Position numbers and translations under genes: made by a program. A stretch of DNA of 56,039 nucleotides from assembly GCA_017882405.1 (NCBI GenBank), contig JADGPO010000173.1, forward strand, positions 1 through 56,039. Reading direction: 5' to 3'. The stretch comes from Solirubrobacteraceae bacterium. Lineage in GTDB: Bacteria > Actinomycetota > Thermoleophilia > Solirubrobacterales > Solirubrobacteraceae. The notes below the pieces were generated by a model. That model was not told where the DNA came from. It did no database searches and worked only from the letters and a program-made list of their open reading frames with translations. Shown piece by piece: positions 8,003 through 16,276 of the stretch (the stretch's first letter is position 1; the number at the start of each line of letters is the position of its first letter).

Positions 8003-9156
8003 AAGACCGGCTCGGCGTCGCGGTGGTACTGACGCGGCACCCGAGCGGAGATCCCGCATAGGACCTCGTGGGCGACGGTGTCCAGGCGGTTGGCGACGTC
8101 CTCCACGGTCTGGCGCTCGGCCCCCGAGCGCCCGATGATGATCGCCTCCTGCTCCACCTCGGCCGGGGGATCGCCTGCCTCGCGGTGGGCGGGTCCTAGA
8201 TCAACGGTGACGTTGTCCATGCTCACGGTCCCCACCAGGGGATAGCGGCGGCCGCCGATCAGCACGTCGCAGTTGTTGCTCAGCGCTCGCCGGATCCCGT
8301 CTGCATAGCCGATCGGCAGCGTGGCGATCCAGGTGTCGTGGTCGGCGATGAAGCGCCGCCCGTAGCCGGCGCTCTCGCCGGGACGGGCGCGCTTGACCGC
8401 CGCCACGTACGAGCTCAGCTGCATCGCCGGCTCCAGCTCGACGTCATCGGGGTCACGGTTCATCGGATCACAACCGTAGAGGGCGATTCCGCAGCGCACC
8501 ATGTCGTAATGGCTCGCCGGCTCACGCAGCGTGGCCGCGCTGTTCGCCGTGTGCACGAGCAGCCGGTGGCCGGGGCGGGCATCCCGCAGGCGCTGCGCGA
8601 AGGGCCCGAATGCCGACAGCTGCTCGGCGAGGAACTCGGGATCGCCGTCGGCGGTGGCGAAGTGCGTCATCGCCCCCGCCAGCACCAGCCCGGGCGTGGC
8701 GGCGCCGGTCAGTCGCTCGGCGAGCGCGACGGCCCGGTCGAGCCCTCGCGTGCCCAGGCGGCCCATGCCCGTGTCGAGCTTGACGTGGACGCCGACCGGC
8801 TCATTGTCCCGGGCGGCCCGCGCCAAATCGTCGACGAAGCGCTCTGACCACCCCACGACGTCGGCCCGGGCGGCCAGCGCCACGGGCAGCTCCTCGGCGC
8901 TGATCGCTCCCATGATCAGGATCGGCACCGACAGCCCGGCCTCGCGCAGCTGCGCGGCCTCGCCGACGGTGGCCACCGCCAACCACGTAGCGCCGCCGGC
9001 CAGCGCGGCGCGGGCCGCGGGCACGGCCCCGTGCCCCGACGCCGCGGCCTTGACCACGGCGCACAGTTCCGCACCCGGCTTCAGGTGAGCACGCAGCCGC
9101 GCGGCGTTTCGCTCAATCGCCGCGAGGTTGACGCGGGCCAGTGCGCGCAGCGCCAC
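7999..9156 (-). CDS. alr: alanine racemase
   Basis: PLP enzyme making D-alanine for peptidoglycan, 385 residues. The N-terminal barrel carries the PLP lysine (Lys36 in CAVVKAAAS), and the C-terminal beta domain carries the second catalytic Tyr in AGYGRRF and the IGYADG and VSMDNVTVDL motifs. The lysine motif reads KAAASGHG rather than KAN/DAYGHG, so the Tyr that normally contacts the PLP phosphate is Ser40. Neighbours are NnrD/E upstream and the nucleotidyltransferase downstream (4-bp overlap), as in other actinobacterial acpS-nnr-alr operons. Function is likely retained, but the substitution deserves attention. Confidence 0.93.
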   Translation of the reverse strand: MALRALARVNLAAIERNAARLRAHLKPGAELCAVVKAAASGHGAVPAARAALAGGATWLAVATVGEAAQLREAGLSVPILIMGAISAEELPVALAARADVVGWSERFVDDLARAARDNEPVGVHVKLDTGMGRLGTRGLDRAVALAERLTGAATPGLVLAGAMTHFATADGDPEFLAEQLSAFGPFAQRLRDARPGHRLLVHTANSAATLREPASHYDMVRCGIALYGCDPMNRDPDDVELEPAMQLSSYVAAVKRARPGESAGYGRRFIADHDTWIATLPIGYADGIRRALSNNCDVLIGGRRYPLVGTVSMDNVTVDLGPAHREAGDPPAEVEQEAIIIGRSGAERQTVEDVANRLDTVAHEVLCGISARVPRQYHRDAEPVL

Positions 9157-9186
9157 GTCAGCCGCCGACTGTGCCGGGGGCGACCA

Positions 9187-10722
9187 CTACCACCAGCTCT
9201 GCAGCGCCCGCGCGTGCGGCAGGCACTCGATCACGTCGCGGGCGATCACACCCTCGGCGGCGAGCCTCGCCGCCGCCAGCTGGCCCGCCCGGGCGTGCAC
9301 GAAGACGCCGGCACAGGCCGCGTGGAACGGGTCCATTCGCTTGGACAAATAGGCGCCGATCACCCCCGACAGGACATCCCCCGTGCCGGCCGTGGCCAGC
9401 GCGGGCGCTCCGCCCCGGCTGATCGCGGTAAGGCCATCCGGAGAGGCCACGATCGTGTCGTCGCCCTTGAGCACGACGATCGCCCGTGCCTGCTGGCAGG
9501 CCCGACGCGCGCACGCCAGGCGGTGGGCGGCGATCTGCTCACCGTTGACGTCCAGCAGACGGCCCAGCTCGCCGGCATGCGGCGTGATCACCGTCGGCGC
9601 CGCCCGGCTCGCCAGCGCGCCCGGCTGTCCGGCGTGGGCGTTGAGGCCGTCGGCATCCAGCAGCAGCGGGATCTCCGCGCGCCCGGCCACGGTTCGCGCC
9701 AGCTCGAAGGTCTCCGGCGCCCGACCCAGACCCGGGCCGAGCACCAGTGCTCCGGCCCGTTCGGTCCGCTCCAGGACCGTGTCCGCCGCCGACGGCTGCA
9801 ACGCGCCGTCGGCGTCGGGCAGCGGAACCGACATCGCCTCCAGCAGCCGCATCTCGAACACGTAGTCCAGCGACGCCGGCACCAGCGCCGTGACATAGCC
9901 GGCACCGGCCCGCTGCGCCGCCTCGCTGGCCAGGCAGGGAGCGCCGGTGAGGCCGGTGGAGCCCCCGCACACCAGCACCGCGCCGGCCGCGAACTTGGTC
10001 GACTCCCGCCCCCGGCTGGGGACCCCCGCGACCACCTCCTCACCGATCAACCCGACGGTCGGGTGAACTGGCGCGCCGGGCGGGATGCCGATGTCGATCA
10101 CCGTCACGTCGCCGGCGTGGTCCTTGCCGGGCGAGATCCATAGCCCCGGCTTGGCGGCGTGGAAGGTGCCGGTGGCGGCCGCCCACACCGCTGTCCCGGC
10201 GACCTCGCCGGTGGAGGCGTCGACGCCGCTGGGCACATCACAGGCGATCACGGTGGCGCCACCGCCACCGGCTTGGTTGATCGAGTCGATTGCGCTCTTG
10301 GCCGGTTCACGCGGCTCGCCGGAGAAGCCCGTGCCGAGGATCGCGTCGACGATCGCCGCCGCGCCGGCCAGCCGGCCGGGATCCAACGGCTCGGCCGCCC
10401 GCCCAGGCAGACGCTCGAAATTGGCACCGGCGTCCCCGCGCAGCTGCACCCCGGGCGCCAGCAGCAGCACGTCGACGTCGCGGCCGCGGTCTCGCAGCAG
10501 CCGGGCGACCACCAGCCCGTCGCCGCCGTTGTTGCCCTTGCCGCACACGACGACGATCCGGCCGGCGGGCGCACGGGCCATCACCAGCTCGGTCAGTCCC
10601 GCTCCGGCGCGCTCCATCAACTCGATCCCGGGAATGCCCTGCGTCTTGATCGCCCAGGTGTCGATCGCACGTTGCTGCTCGGCGTCGGGCAGCGGCTGGA
10701 GCCACTCCGGGAGCTCAGTCAT
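9187..10722 (-). CDS. nnrD: bifunctional NAD(P)H-hydrate epimerase / ADP-dependent (S)-NAD(P)H-hydrate dehydratase
   Basis: Repairs hydrated NAD(P)H. At 511 residues, the YjeF_N epimerase domain (about 1-215) has LMERAGAG and CGKGNNGGDGL. The ribokinase-like dehydratase domain (about 225-500) has the TPHAGELGRLL segment and the ATAGTGDVLSG phosphate-binding motif. The start overlaps acpS by 8 bp, and the gene lies 30 bp upstream of alr. The acpS-nnr-alr order is conserved in actinobacteria. Both domains look intact, so the fused enzyme should do both steps. Confidence 0.93.
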   Translation of the reverse strand: MTELPEWLQPLPDAEQQRAIDTWAIKTQGIPGIELMERAGAGLTELVMARAPAGRIVVVCGKGNNGGDGLVVARLLRDRGRDVDVLLLAPGVQLRGDAGANFERLPGRAAEPLDPGRLAGAAAIVDAILGTGFSGEPREPAKSAIDSINQAGGGGATVIACDVPSGVDASTGEVAGTAVWAAATGTFHAAKPGLWISPGKDHAGDVTVIDIGIPPGAPVHPTVGLIGEEVVAGVPSRGRESTKFAAGAVLVCGGSTGLTGAPCLASEAAQRAGAGYVTALVPASLDYVFEMRLLEAMSVPLPDADGALQPSAADTVLERTERAGALVLGPGLGRAPETFELARTVAGRAEIPLLLDADGLNAHAGQPGALASRAAPTVITPHAGELGRLLDVNGEQIAAHRLACARRACQQARAIVVLKGDDTIVASPDGLTAISRGGAPALATAGTGDVLSGVIGAYLSKRMDPFHAACAGVFVHARAGQLAAARLAAEGVIARDVIECLPHARALQSWW

Positions 10723-11119
10723 CTCTGTCGATTATCGCGACGGCGCCCGCCTGGTGATCGGTGTGCGTCAGCGACACCCGCACCTGCACACCCAGCTCGG
10801 CAGCCCGCCGCGCCGCCGCGCCGCTCAACGCGATCGTCGGCGGACCGTCGGTGGAGATCACCTCGACGTCGCGGAAGCTCCAGACGGTCAGGCCGAGCGC
10901 CTTGGCGACCGCCTCCTTGGCGCAGAACCGGGCGGCGAGGTGCTGTCCCGGCCGAGCACGCGAGGCCGCATAAGCCAGCTCGCCGTCGGAGAAGAGCCGG
11001 TGGGCGAGTCTCGGCCGGCGCTCCAGCGCGCGTTCCAGGCGCGCGATCTCCAGCAGGTCCAGCCCGATCGCCGGGAGCGCGGCCGCGTCCCGGTCGTGCC
11101 CACCGGCGGCGCCGGTCAC
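10715..11119 (-). CDS. acpS: holo-[acyl-carrier-protein] synthase
   Basis: Transfers 4'-phosphopantetheine from CoA to acyl carrier protein. At 134 residues it is the usual length for AcpS. Seen: GLDLLEI (Mg-binding Asp), the FSDGELAYA helix, ARFCAKEAVAKALG (catalytic Glu and Lys region), and a C-terminal SLTHTDHQAGAVAI strand. The first 11 residues are a short Gly/His-rich lead. ATG 11119 overlaps the glmS stop by 4 bp, so it is translationally coupled within the cell-envelope operon. Confidence 0.93.
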   Translation of the reverse strand: MTGAAGGHDRDAAALPAIGLDLLEIARLERALERRPRLAHRLFSDGELAYAASRARPGQHLAARFCAKEAVAKALGLTVWSFRDVEVISTDGPPTIALSGAAARRAAELGVQVRVSLTHTDHQAGAVAIIDRDD

Positions 11120-13023
11120 TCCACCGTGACGGTCTTGGCCAGGTTCCGCGGCTGGTCGACGTTAAGCCCGCGCCGGCGGGCGATGTTGTAGGCCAGCAGC
11201 TGCAGCGGGATCACCGCCAGCAGCGGCGCCAGCATCCAGTCGGTGCGCGGGATCCGGATCAACTCGTCGGCGTGCTCGGCGATCTCCTCGTCGCCCTCGG
11301 TGGCCACCGCGATCACCCGCGCGCCGCGCGCTCGCACCTCCTGCATGTTGGAGACGACCTTCTCCAGCACAGGGGACTCTGTCGCGACCACCACCACCGG
11401 GGTGTTCTCGTCCAGCAGCGCGATCGGCCCGTGCTTCATCTCGCCGGCCGGATACGCGTCCGTGGCGATGTAGGAGATCTCCTTGAGCTTGAGCGCGCCC
11501 TCCAGCGCCACCGGCAGCCCGATGTGCCGTCCCAGGTACAGGAAGAAGTCGGCGTCGTAGTGGGCATCGGCGATCGCCTCGATGCCCGAGACGTCGCGCT
11601 CCAGCAGCTCGGCGATCAGGTGCGGCAGGCGCTTGAGGTCGGAGATCGGCGGCTTGAGCTCGGTCCGGTCCATCGTGCCGCGCACCTCGGCCAGCCGCAG
11701 GGCCACCAAGTACATGGCGGTGATCTGGCTGACGAACGTCTTCGTGGCGGCGACGCCGATCTCCATCCCGGCGCGTGTGTAGAGCACGCCGTCGGCCTCC
11801 CGGGTGGCCTGGGCGCCCATCACGTTGGTCACCGCGAGCACCAGCGCACCGCCCTGGCGGGCGGTGCGCATCGCGGCCAGGGTGTCGGCCGTCTCGCCGG
11901 ACTGCGAGATCCCGATCACCAGATCATCTGGGCCGACCACGGGGTTGCGGTAGCGGTACTCGGAGGCCACGTCCACCTCCACCGGCACGCGGGCCCACTG
12001 CTCGATCGCGTAGCGGCCGATCAGCCCGGCGTGGTACGCGGTGCCGCAGGCGACGATCACCACGCGGCGGAGGCGCTTGAGGAACGCGTCATCGATCGGG
12101 GTTTGGGCGGGGACCAATCCGAGATCGATGCCCCAGCCGCGGGCCGCACGCTCGCCGATCGTCTCGGCGACGGCGCCGGCCTGCTCGTGGATCTCCTTGA
12201 GCATGAACGTCTCGTAGCCCTGCTTCTCGGCGGTATCGGCGTCCCAGTCGATCTTCACCACCTCGCGGTCGACCGGTTCGCCGGCGAAGCTGAAGAAGGC
12301 GGCCCCCTCGGGGCGCAGGACCACGATCTCATCGTCGTTGATGTACTGCACGTGGCGGGTCTCGCGCAGGAAGGCGGGGATCGCCGAGGCGATGAACTGC
12401 TCGCCGTCACCCTGGCCGACGATCAGCGGGCACTCGCGGCGAGCCCCGACCAGCAGCCCCGGCTCGTGGGCGGTCATCGCCACGAACGCGAAGTGGCCGC
12501 GCATCTCGGCGCAGGCGGCCCGCACCGCTCCGACCAGGTCGCCGTTGTAGTGATGGGCGACCAGGTGGGCGATCACCTCCGCATCGGTCTCGGAGGTGAA
12601 CACGGGGGGTGGGTGGGCCTCGTTCTTCAGCCTGGCCTTGAGCGCGATGTAGTTCTCGACGATCCCGTTGACGACGATGTGCACGCTGTCGGTGGTGTCG
12701 AAGTGCGGGTGCGCGTTCTCCTCGGTCACGCGGCCGTGCGTCGCCCAGCGGGTGTGTCCGATGCCCGTCCCCGGTCGGGGACGCTCCGCCACTGCAGTGG
12801 CGGTCGCGACCGGCGGCGTAACACCCGCGGCATGGGCCTCGCGCTGGGCGATCGCCGCCCGCAGCACGCTCAGGTTGCCGACGGTGCGCACGGCGTCGAT
12901 CCGCTCACCGTCGAGCACGGAGATGCCGGCGCTGTCATAGCCGCGATACTCGAGCTTCTCCAGCCCCGCGAGCAGCAGGGGGCGGGCCTTCCGGGGGCCT
13001 ACGTAGCCGACGATGCCGCACAT
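11116..13023 (-). CDS. glmS: glutamine--fructose-6-phosphate aminotransferase (isomerizing)
   Basis: Makes glucosamine-6-phosphate from fructose-6-phosphate and glutamine, the first step to UDP-GlcNAc. At 635 residues, the class II glutaminase domain starts MCGIVGYVG with Cys2 as nucleophile, followed by RGYDSAGI and TRWATHG. Two SIS sugar-isomerase domains follow (VIVACGTAYHAGLIG and ISQSGETADT in the first, KHGPIALL in the second), and the protein ends LAKTVTVE as in the family. The N-terminal domain has a short Pro/Ala insertion near residue 70. It lies 37 bp downstream of glmM, the next enzyme of the pathway. Confidence 0.97.
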   Translation of the reverse strand: MCGIVGYVGPRKARPLLLAGLEKLEYRGYDSAGISVLDGERIDAVRTVGNLSVLRAAIAQREAHAAGVTPPVATATAVAERPRPGTGIGHTRWATHGRVTEENAHPHFDTTDSVHIVVNGIVENYIALKARLKNEAHPPPVFTSETDAEVIAHLVAHHYNGDLVGAVRAACAEMRGHFAFVAMTAHEPGLLVGARRECPLIVGQGDGEQFIASAIPAFLRETRHVQYINDDEIVVLRPEGAAFFSFAGEPVDREVVKIDWDADTAEKQGYETFMLKEIHEQAGAVAETIGERAARGWGIDLGLVPAQTPIDDAFLKRLRRVVIVACGTAYHAGLIGRYAIEQWARVPVEVDVASEYRYRNPVVGPDDLVIGISQSGETADTLAAMRTARQGGALVLAVTNVMGAQATREADGVLYTRAGMEIGVAATKTFVSQITAMYLVALRLAEVRGTMDRTELKPPISDLKRLPHLIAELLERDVSGIEAIADAHYDADFFLYLGRHIGLPVALEGALKLKEISYIATDAYPAGEMKHGPIALLDENTPVVVVATESPVLEKVVSNMQEVRARGARVIAVATEGDEEIAEHADELIRIPRTDWMLAPLLAVIPLQLLAYNIARRRGLNVDQPRNLAKTVTVE

Positions 13024-13060
13024 AGGACGATTTCTCCTGGTTCTAGCTGGTCCGTGGAGT

Positions 13061-14419
13061 CTAGGCGGCGAGGCGATCGCCGAGCACCGTCTTCACCACT
13101 TCGGTAAGCCTTCCGCAGACATCGTCAGTCTCCTGCGGCGAGGGCGCCTCTACCATCACCCGGATCAGCGGCTCGGTGCCCGACGCACGCACCAGCACCC
13201 GGCCGCGGCCCGTGAGCGCCTGCTCCTCGCGGGCGATCGCCTCAGACAGCGCGCCCGCCGACATCGTCTCGGTCAGCGCGGCACGATCGGCGGCGCGGAT
13301 GTTGACCAGCCGCTGGGGCAGCTTCTCCATCGCGCCGCGCTCGCGCAGGTCGCGGCCCCCCAGGGCCTCGAGCGTCAGCAGCGCGCTGGCGATTCCGTCG
13401 CCGGAGGGTCCGAAGCCGAGATCGATGATGTGCCCCGACTGCTCTCCCCCCAGTGCCCAGCCGCGCTTGCGCAGCTCGTCGAGCACGTAGCGGTCGCCGA
13501 CCGAGGTGGTCGCCACCTTCACGCCCGCCTGCTTCATCGCGGTATGAAAGCCGTAGTTGGTCATCACGGTGACGGCCACCCCGCCACCGGGAAGACGGTC
13601 GCTGCCGTGCAGGTGCAGCGCGGCCAGCGCCACCAGCTCGTCGCCGTCGACCACCTCGCCGTCGCCGTCGACGGCGAGCACGCGGTCGCCGTCGCCGTCG
13701 AAGGCGAAGGCCAGCTCGAAGCCGCCCTGCTTGACCTGCTCCACCAGCGGATCCAGGTGAGTCGAGCCGCAGCCGTCGTTGATGTTGCGCCCGTCGGGCT
13801 CATCGGCGGTCACCTCCACCTCGGCGCCCAGCCGGCGGAAGATCTCGGGGGCGGCCCGGAAGGTGGCGCCCTGGGCGCAGTCCAACAGTACCCGCCGCCC
13901 GCTGAGGTCCAGGCCCGCGAAGCGCGAGTGCAGCTCGCGCAGGTAGTCCTCGAGCGCGCCGTGCAGGCGGCGCACCCGGCCGATCCGCTCCGACGGTGTC
14001 GGCGGCTGCCCGAGCGCATCCTCGATCTCGTGCTCGGTGTCGTCGTCGAGCTTGAAGCCGTCCGCGCCAAACAGCTTGATCCCATTGTCCTGGAAGAGGT
14101 TGTGCGACGCCGAGATCACGGCCGCCATCTGCAGCCCGTGGCGGCGTACCAACAGCGGCGCCGCCGGCGTCGGCAGGACCCCGCCCAGCAGCGCGTCACC
14201 GCCGCCCGCGGTCACGCCCGCGGCGATCGCCGACTCGAGCATCTCGCCCGATTCGCGCGTGTCGCGCACGATCAGGACCTGCGGGCGCTCGAGATGGGGA
14301 GACGAGCCCCGCCCCACCCGCCCGACCGCTGTACGCGCCAGGGCCAGCGCCAGCTCGGCGGTCAGGAAGTCCCCGGCGCGGCCCCGAACGCCGTCGGTGC
14401 CGAAGAGCCGGCGCGCCAT
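13061..14419 (-). CDS. glmM: phosphoglucosamine mutase
   Basis: Converts glucosamine-6-phosphate to glucosamine-1-phosphate. At 452 residues it has RLFGTDGVRG at the N-terminus, the active-site serine in ISASHN (Ser105), the metal loop DGDGDR, and the C-terminal phosphate-binding loop RASGTEP. The residue after the active-site SASHN is Leu108 instead of the nearly universal Pro. Seven bases separate it from rpsI, so it is co-transcribed with ribosomal protein genes and with glmS, a standard actinobacterial arrangement. Confidence 0.96.
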   Translation of the reverse strand: MARRLFGTDGVRGRAGDFLTAELALALARTAVGRVGRGSSPHLERPQVLIVRDTRESGEMLESAIAAGVTAGGGDALLGGVLPTPAAPLLVRRHGLQMAAVISASHNLFQDNGIKLFGADGFKLDDDTEHEIEDALGQPPTPSERIGRVRRLHGALEDYLRELHSRFAGLDLSGRRVLLDCAQGATFRAAPEIFRRLGAEVEVTADEPDGRNINDGCGSTHLDPLVEQVKQGGFELAFAFDGDGDRVLAVDGDGEVVDGDELVALAALHLHGSDRLPGGGVAVTVMTNYGFHTAMKQAGVKVATTSVGDRYVLDELRKRGWALGGEQSGHIIDLGFGPSGDGIASALLTLEALGGRDLRERGAMEKLPQRLVNIRAADRAALTETMSAGALSEAIAREEQALTGRGRVLVRASGTEPLIRVMVEAPSPQETDDVCGRLTEVVKTVLGDRLAA

Positions 14420-14426
14420 GCGGCGG

Positions 14427-15269
14427 TCAGCGCTTGGAGAACTGCGGCCGCTTGCGGGCCTTCTTCAAGCCGGCCTTCTTGCGCTCCTTGACCCGAGGAT
14501 CACGGGTGAGGAAGCCGCGGCGCTTGAGCTCGCCGCGCAGGTTGGGGTCGGCCTCCAGCAGCGCCCGGGCGATCCCGTGGCGCAGCGCTCCGGCCTGAGC
14601 GGCCACGCCGCCGCCGTGCATGCGGGCGACGACGTCCATGCGCGACTCGTAGCCGACCGCCTCCAGCGGCTGGCGGATGATCCGCCGCAGCGTGTCGCGC
14701 GGGAAGAAGTTGTCCAGCGACTTGCCGTTCATCGTGTAGCCGCCGCTGCCGGGCTTGAGGATCACGCGGGCGACGGCGGTCTTGCGCTTGCCGGTCGCCG
14801 TGTAGCGAGCACCGGCTGCCAGGTCGATCGCCGCGTCGGCGATCGGCCGCGACTCGTCATCGGAGTCCTGCTCCTGCGCCCGTGCGGCGGCGGCCTCGGC
14901 CTCCGCCTCGGCGGCGGCGCGGGCCTCCGCGTCCATGAACTCGTCGCCGTCGGAGATGAGGTCTGGCACCAGGTCGGCGCCCGGGATGTCCGGGCGCTGA
15001 CGGGGGGTGAGCTCCTCCTCGTCCTCCGCGGCGGCCGCTGCGGGAGCGGCGGGCGTCTCCGCGGGCGTTTGCGCGGAGACGTCAGGCGCGGGTGACTCGG
15101 CGGGCGCCGGTGACTCCGCGGGCGTCTCCGCGGAGAGGTCGGGAGCGACGGGCTCGGAGGACTCGGCGGCGGTCGCCGGCTCCTCGGCCGTCTCTGCCGG
15201 CGTCTGCTCGGCGCTGGCCTCCTCGTCCTCGTTGCGCGGCTCGTCCTCGGGATGCTCTACGTCGGTCAC
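14427..15269 (-). CDS. rpsI: 30S ribosomal protein S9 with a 150-residue acidic N-terminal extension
   Basis: The normal S9 fold occupies residues 154-280: [33 protein letters not shown], and the basic tail ending PQFSKR that reaches the ribosomal P site. The first 153 residues are a low-complexity extension rich in Glu, Ala, Pro, Ser and Thr, with repeated PAE and ETPA units. ATG 15269 overlaps the rplM stop by 4 bp, so the extension belongs to the gene as written; a start nearer the core would leave about 450 bases unexplained. Most bacterial S9 proteins are about 130 residues. The function of the extension is unknown. Confidence 0.93.
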   Translation of the reverse strand: MTDVEHPEDEPRNEDEEASAEQTPAETAEEPATAAESSEPVAPDLSAETPAESPAPAESPAPDVSAQTPAETPAAPAAAAAEDEEELTPRQRPDIPGADLVPDLISDGDEFMDAEARAAAEAEAEAAAARAQEQDSDDESRPIADAAIDLAAGARYTATGKRKTAVARVILKPGSGGYTMNGKSLDNFFPRDTLRRIIRQPLEAVGYESRMDVVARMHGGGVAAQAGALRHGIARALLEADPNLRGELKRRGFLTRDPRVKERKKAGLKKARKRPQFSKR

Positions 15270-15700
15270 TTCGAGATCTCCATCGGTTGCGGCTGCTGGG
15301 CGGCGTGCGGATGATCCGGACCGGCGTACACCTTGAGCTTGGTGATCTGCTTCCGCGCCAGGCGATTGCGCGGCAGCATCCCCTTCACGGCGAGGCGGAT
15401 GACCTCCTCGGGCCGGCGATCCAGCATGTCGGCCAGCGAACGGGACTTCAGCCCTCCGGGATAGCCAGAGTGCCGGTAATAGCGCTTGTCAGCCAGCTTG
15501 TTGCCGGTCACGTGGATCTTCTCCGCGTTGATCACGATCACGAAGTCGCCCGTGTCGCAGTGTGGCGTGTAGGTCGGCTTGCGCTTGCCGCGCAAGGCAT
15601 CGGCGATCTGGGTCGCCAACCGCCCCAGCGTTTTGCCGGAGGCGTCGACGATGAGCCAGTTGCGCTCGCGGTCGGAGGGTTTGGCTACGAAGGTTTTCAT
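15266..15700 (-). CDS. rplM: 50S ribosomal protein L13
   Basis: Large-subunit assembly protein, 144 residues from ATG 15700. Seen: [29 protein letters not shown], and the [10 protein letters not shown] and VKGMLPRN motifs of L13. An ATG three codons upstream (15709) is an alternative; 15700 gives the canonical MKTFVAKP start. No Shine-Dalgarno site is clear before either. It heads the block rplM-rpsI-glmM-glmS-acpS-nnr-alr and overlaps rpsI by 4 bp. A -10-like TATCAT lies at 15742-15747 on this strand. Confidence 0.96.
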   Translation of the reverse strand: MKTFVAKPSDRERNWLIVDASGKTLGRLATQIADALRGKRKPTYTPHCDTGDFVIVINAEKIHVTGNKLADKRYYRHSGYPGGLKSRSLADMLDRRPEEVIRLAVKGMLPRNRLARKQITKLKVYAGPDHPHAAQQPQPMEISK

Positions 15701-15780
15701 GGCACGCATGTAGTCGCGCGTCGATGAGCGCGACCGCGACGATGATAGTCAATCCTCGCCAGGACATCAGATTGGTCTCG

Positions 15781-15786
15781 TACGCT
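15781..15786 (+). promoter_or_regulatory. TACGCT -10-like box, probable leaderless start of the Nudix gene
   Basis: TACGCT is followed by exactly seven bases and then GTG 15794, with no ribosome site between. The spacing matches the other TAnnnT-start pairs in this window. Inference only. Confidence 0.4.
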
Positions 15787-15793
15787 TGACGGC

Positions 15794-16267
15794 GTGCCGC
15801 TCTCCGTGACCGTCCGGAGGCTGGGCTATCGCCTGGCCTATCGCGTCCTGCAGGTCGTGTGGCTCGTCACCCGTCCCAGCCAGAAGGGCGTCAAGTGCCT
15901 GCTCTGGCACGGCGGTGAGATCCTGCTCGTGCGCCACACCTACGGCGGCCGTGGCTGGGACCTTCCCGGGGGCATGGTCAAGCGGGGCGAGCACCCGGAG
16001 GACACCGCTCGGCGCGAGATGCACGAGGAGCTGGGCATCCGGGCTCCCCAATGGGCCGACCTGGGGTCGGTCAGCACCTCGATCGAACATCGCCACGACA
16101 CGATTCACGTGTTCGGCGCCGAGCTGGTCACGCCCTCGGTGAAGATCGAGCGCAGCGAGCTGGACGTCGCCCAGTGGTTCGCCCCGGGCGAGCTGCCGCC
16201 GATGCGGCCCCTGGGGGCGCAGATCCTGCACCACGCACTGCCCCTGGTCCTTTCCCCGGCCGCCTGA
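15794..16267 (+). CDS. NUDIX hydrolase
   Basis: A 157-residue Nudix-fold pyrophosphohydrolase acting on a nucleoside diphosphate linked to some other group; the substrate cannot be told. The Nudix box spans residues 60-82 and matches Gx5Ex7REUxEExGU (REMHEELG core). A hydrophobic stretch at residues 11-27 precedes the fold and could be a membrane-associating helix. GTG 15794 is the start, just after a -10-like box. It is a single plus-strand gene between the divergent rplM block and guaA, with which it converges. Confidence 0.9.
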   Translation: MPLSVTVRRLGYRLAYRVLQVVWLVTRPSQKGVKCLLWHGGEILLVRHTYGGRGWDLPGGMVKRGEHPEDTARREMHEELGIRAPQWADLGSVSTSIEHRHDTIHVFGAELVTPSVKIERSELDVAQWFAPGELPPMRPLGAQILHHALPLVLSPAA

Positions 16268-16276
16268 GGTTCGAGC

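Noticed and set aside
10159..13107. Very long plus-strand open frame (982 codons) opposite nnr, acpS and glmS
   Set aside because: It runs antisense through three certain genes, has Arg/His/Gly-rich low-complexity translation and matches no family. Such frames are common opposite GC-rich genes.
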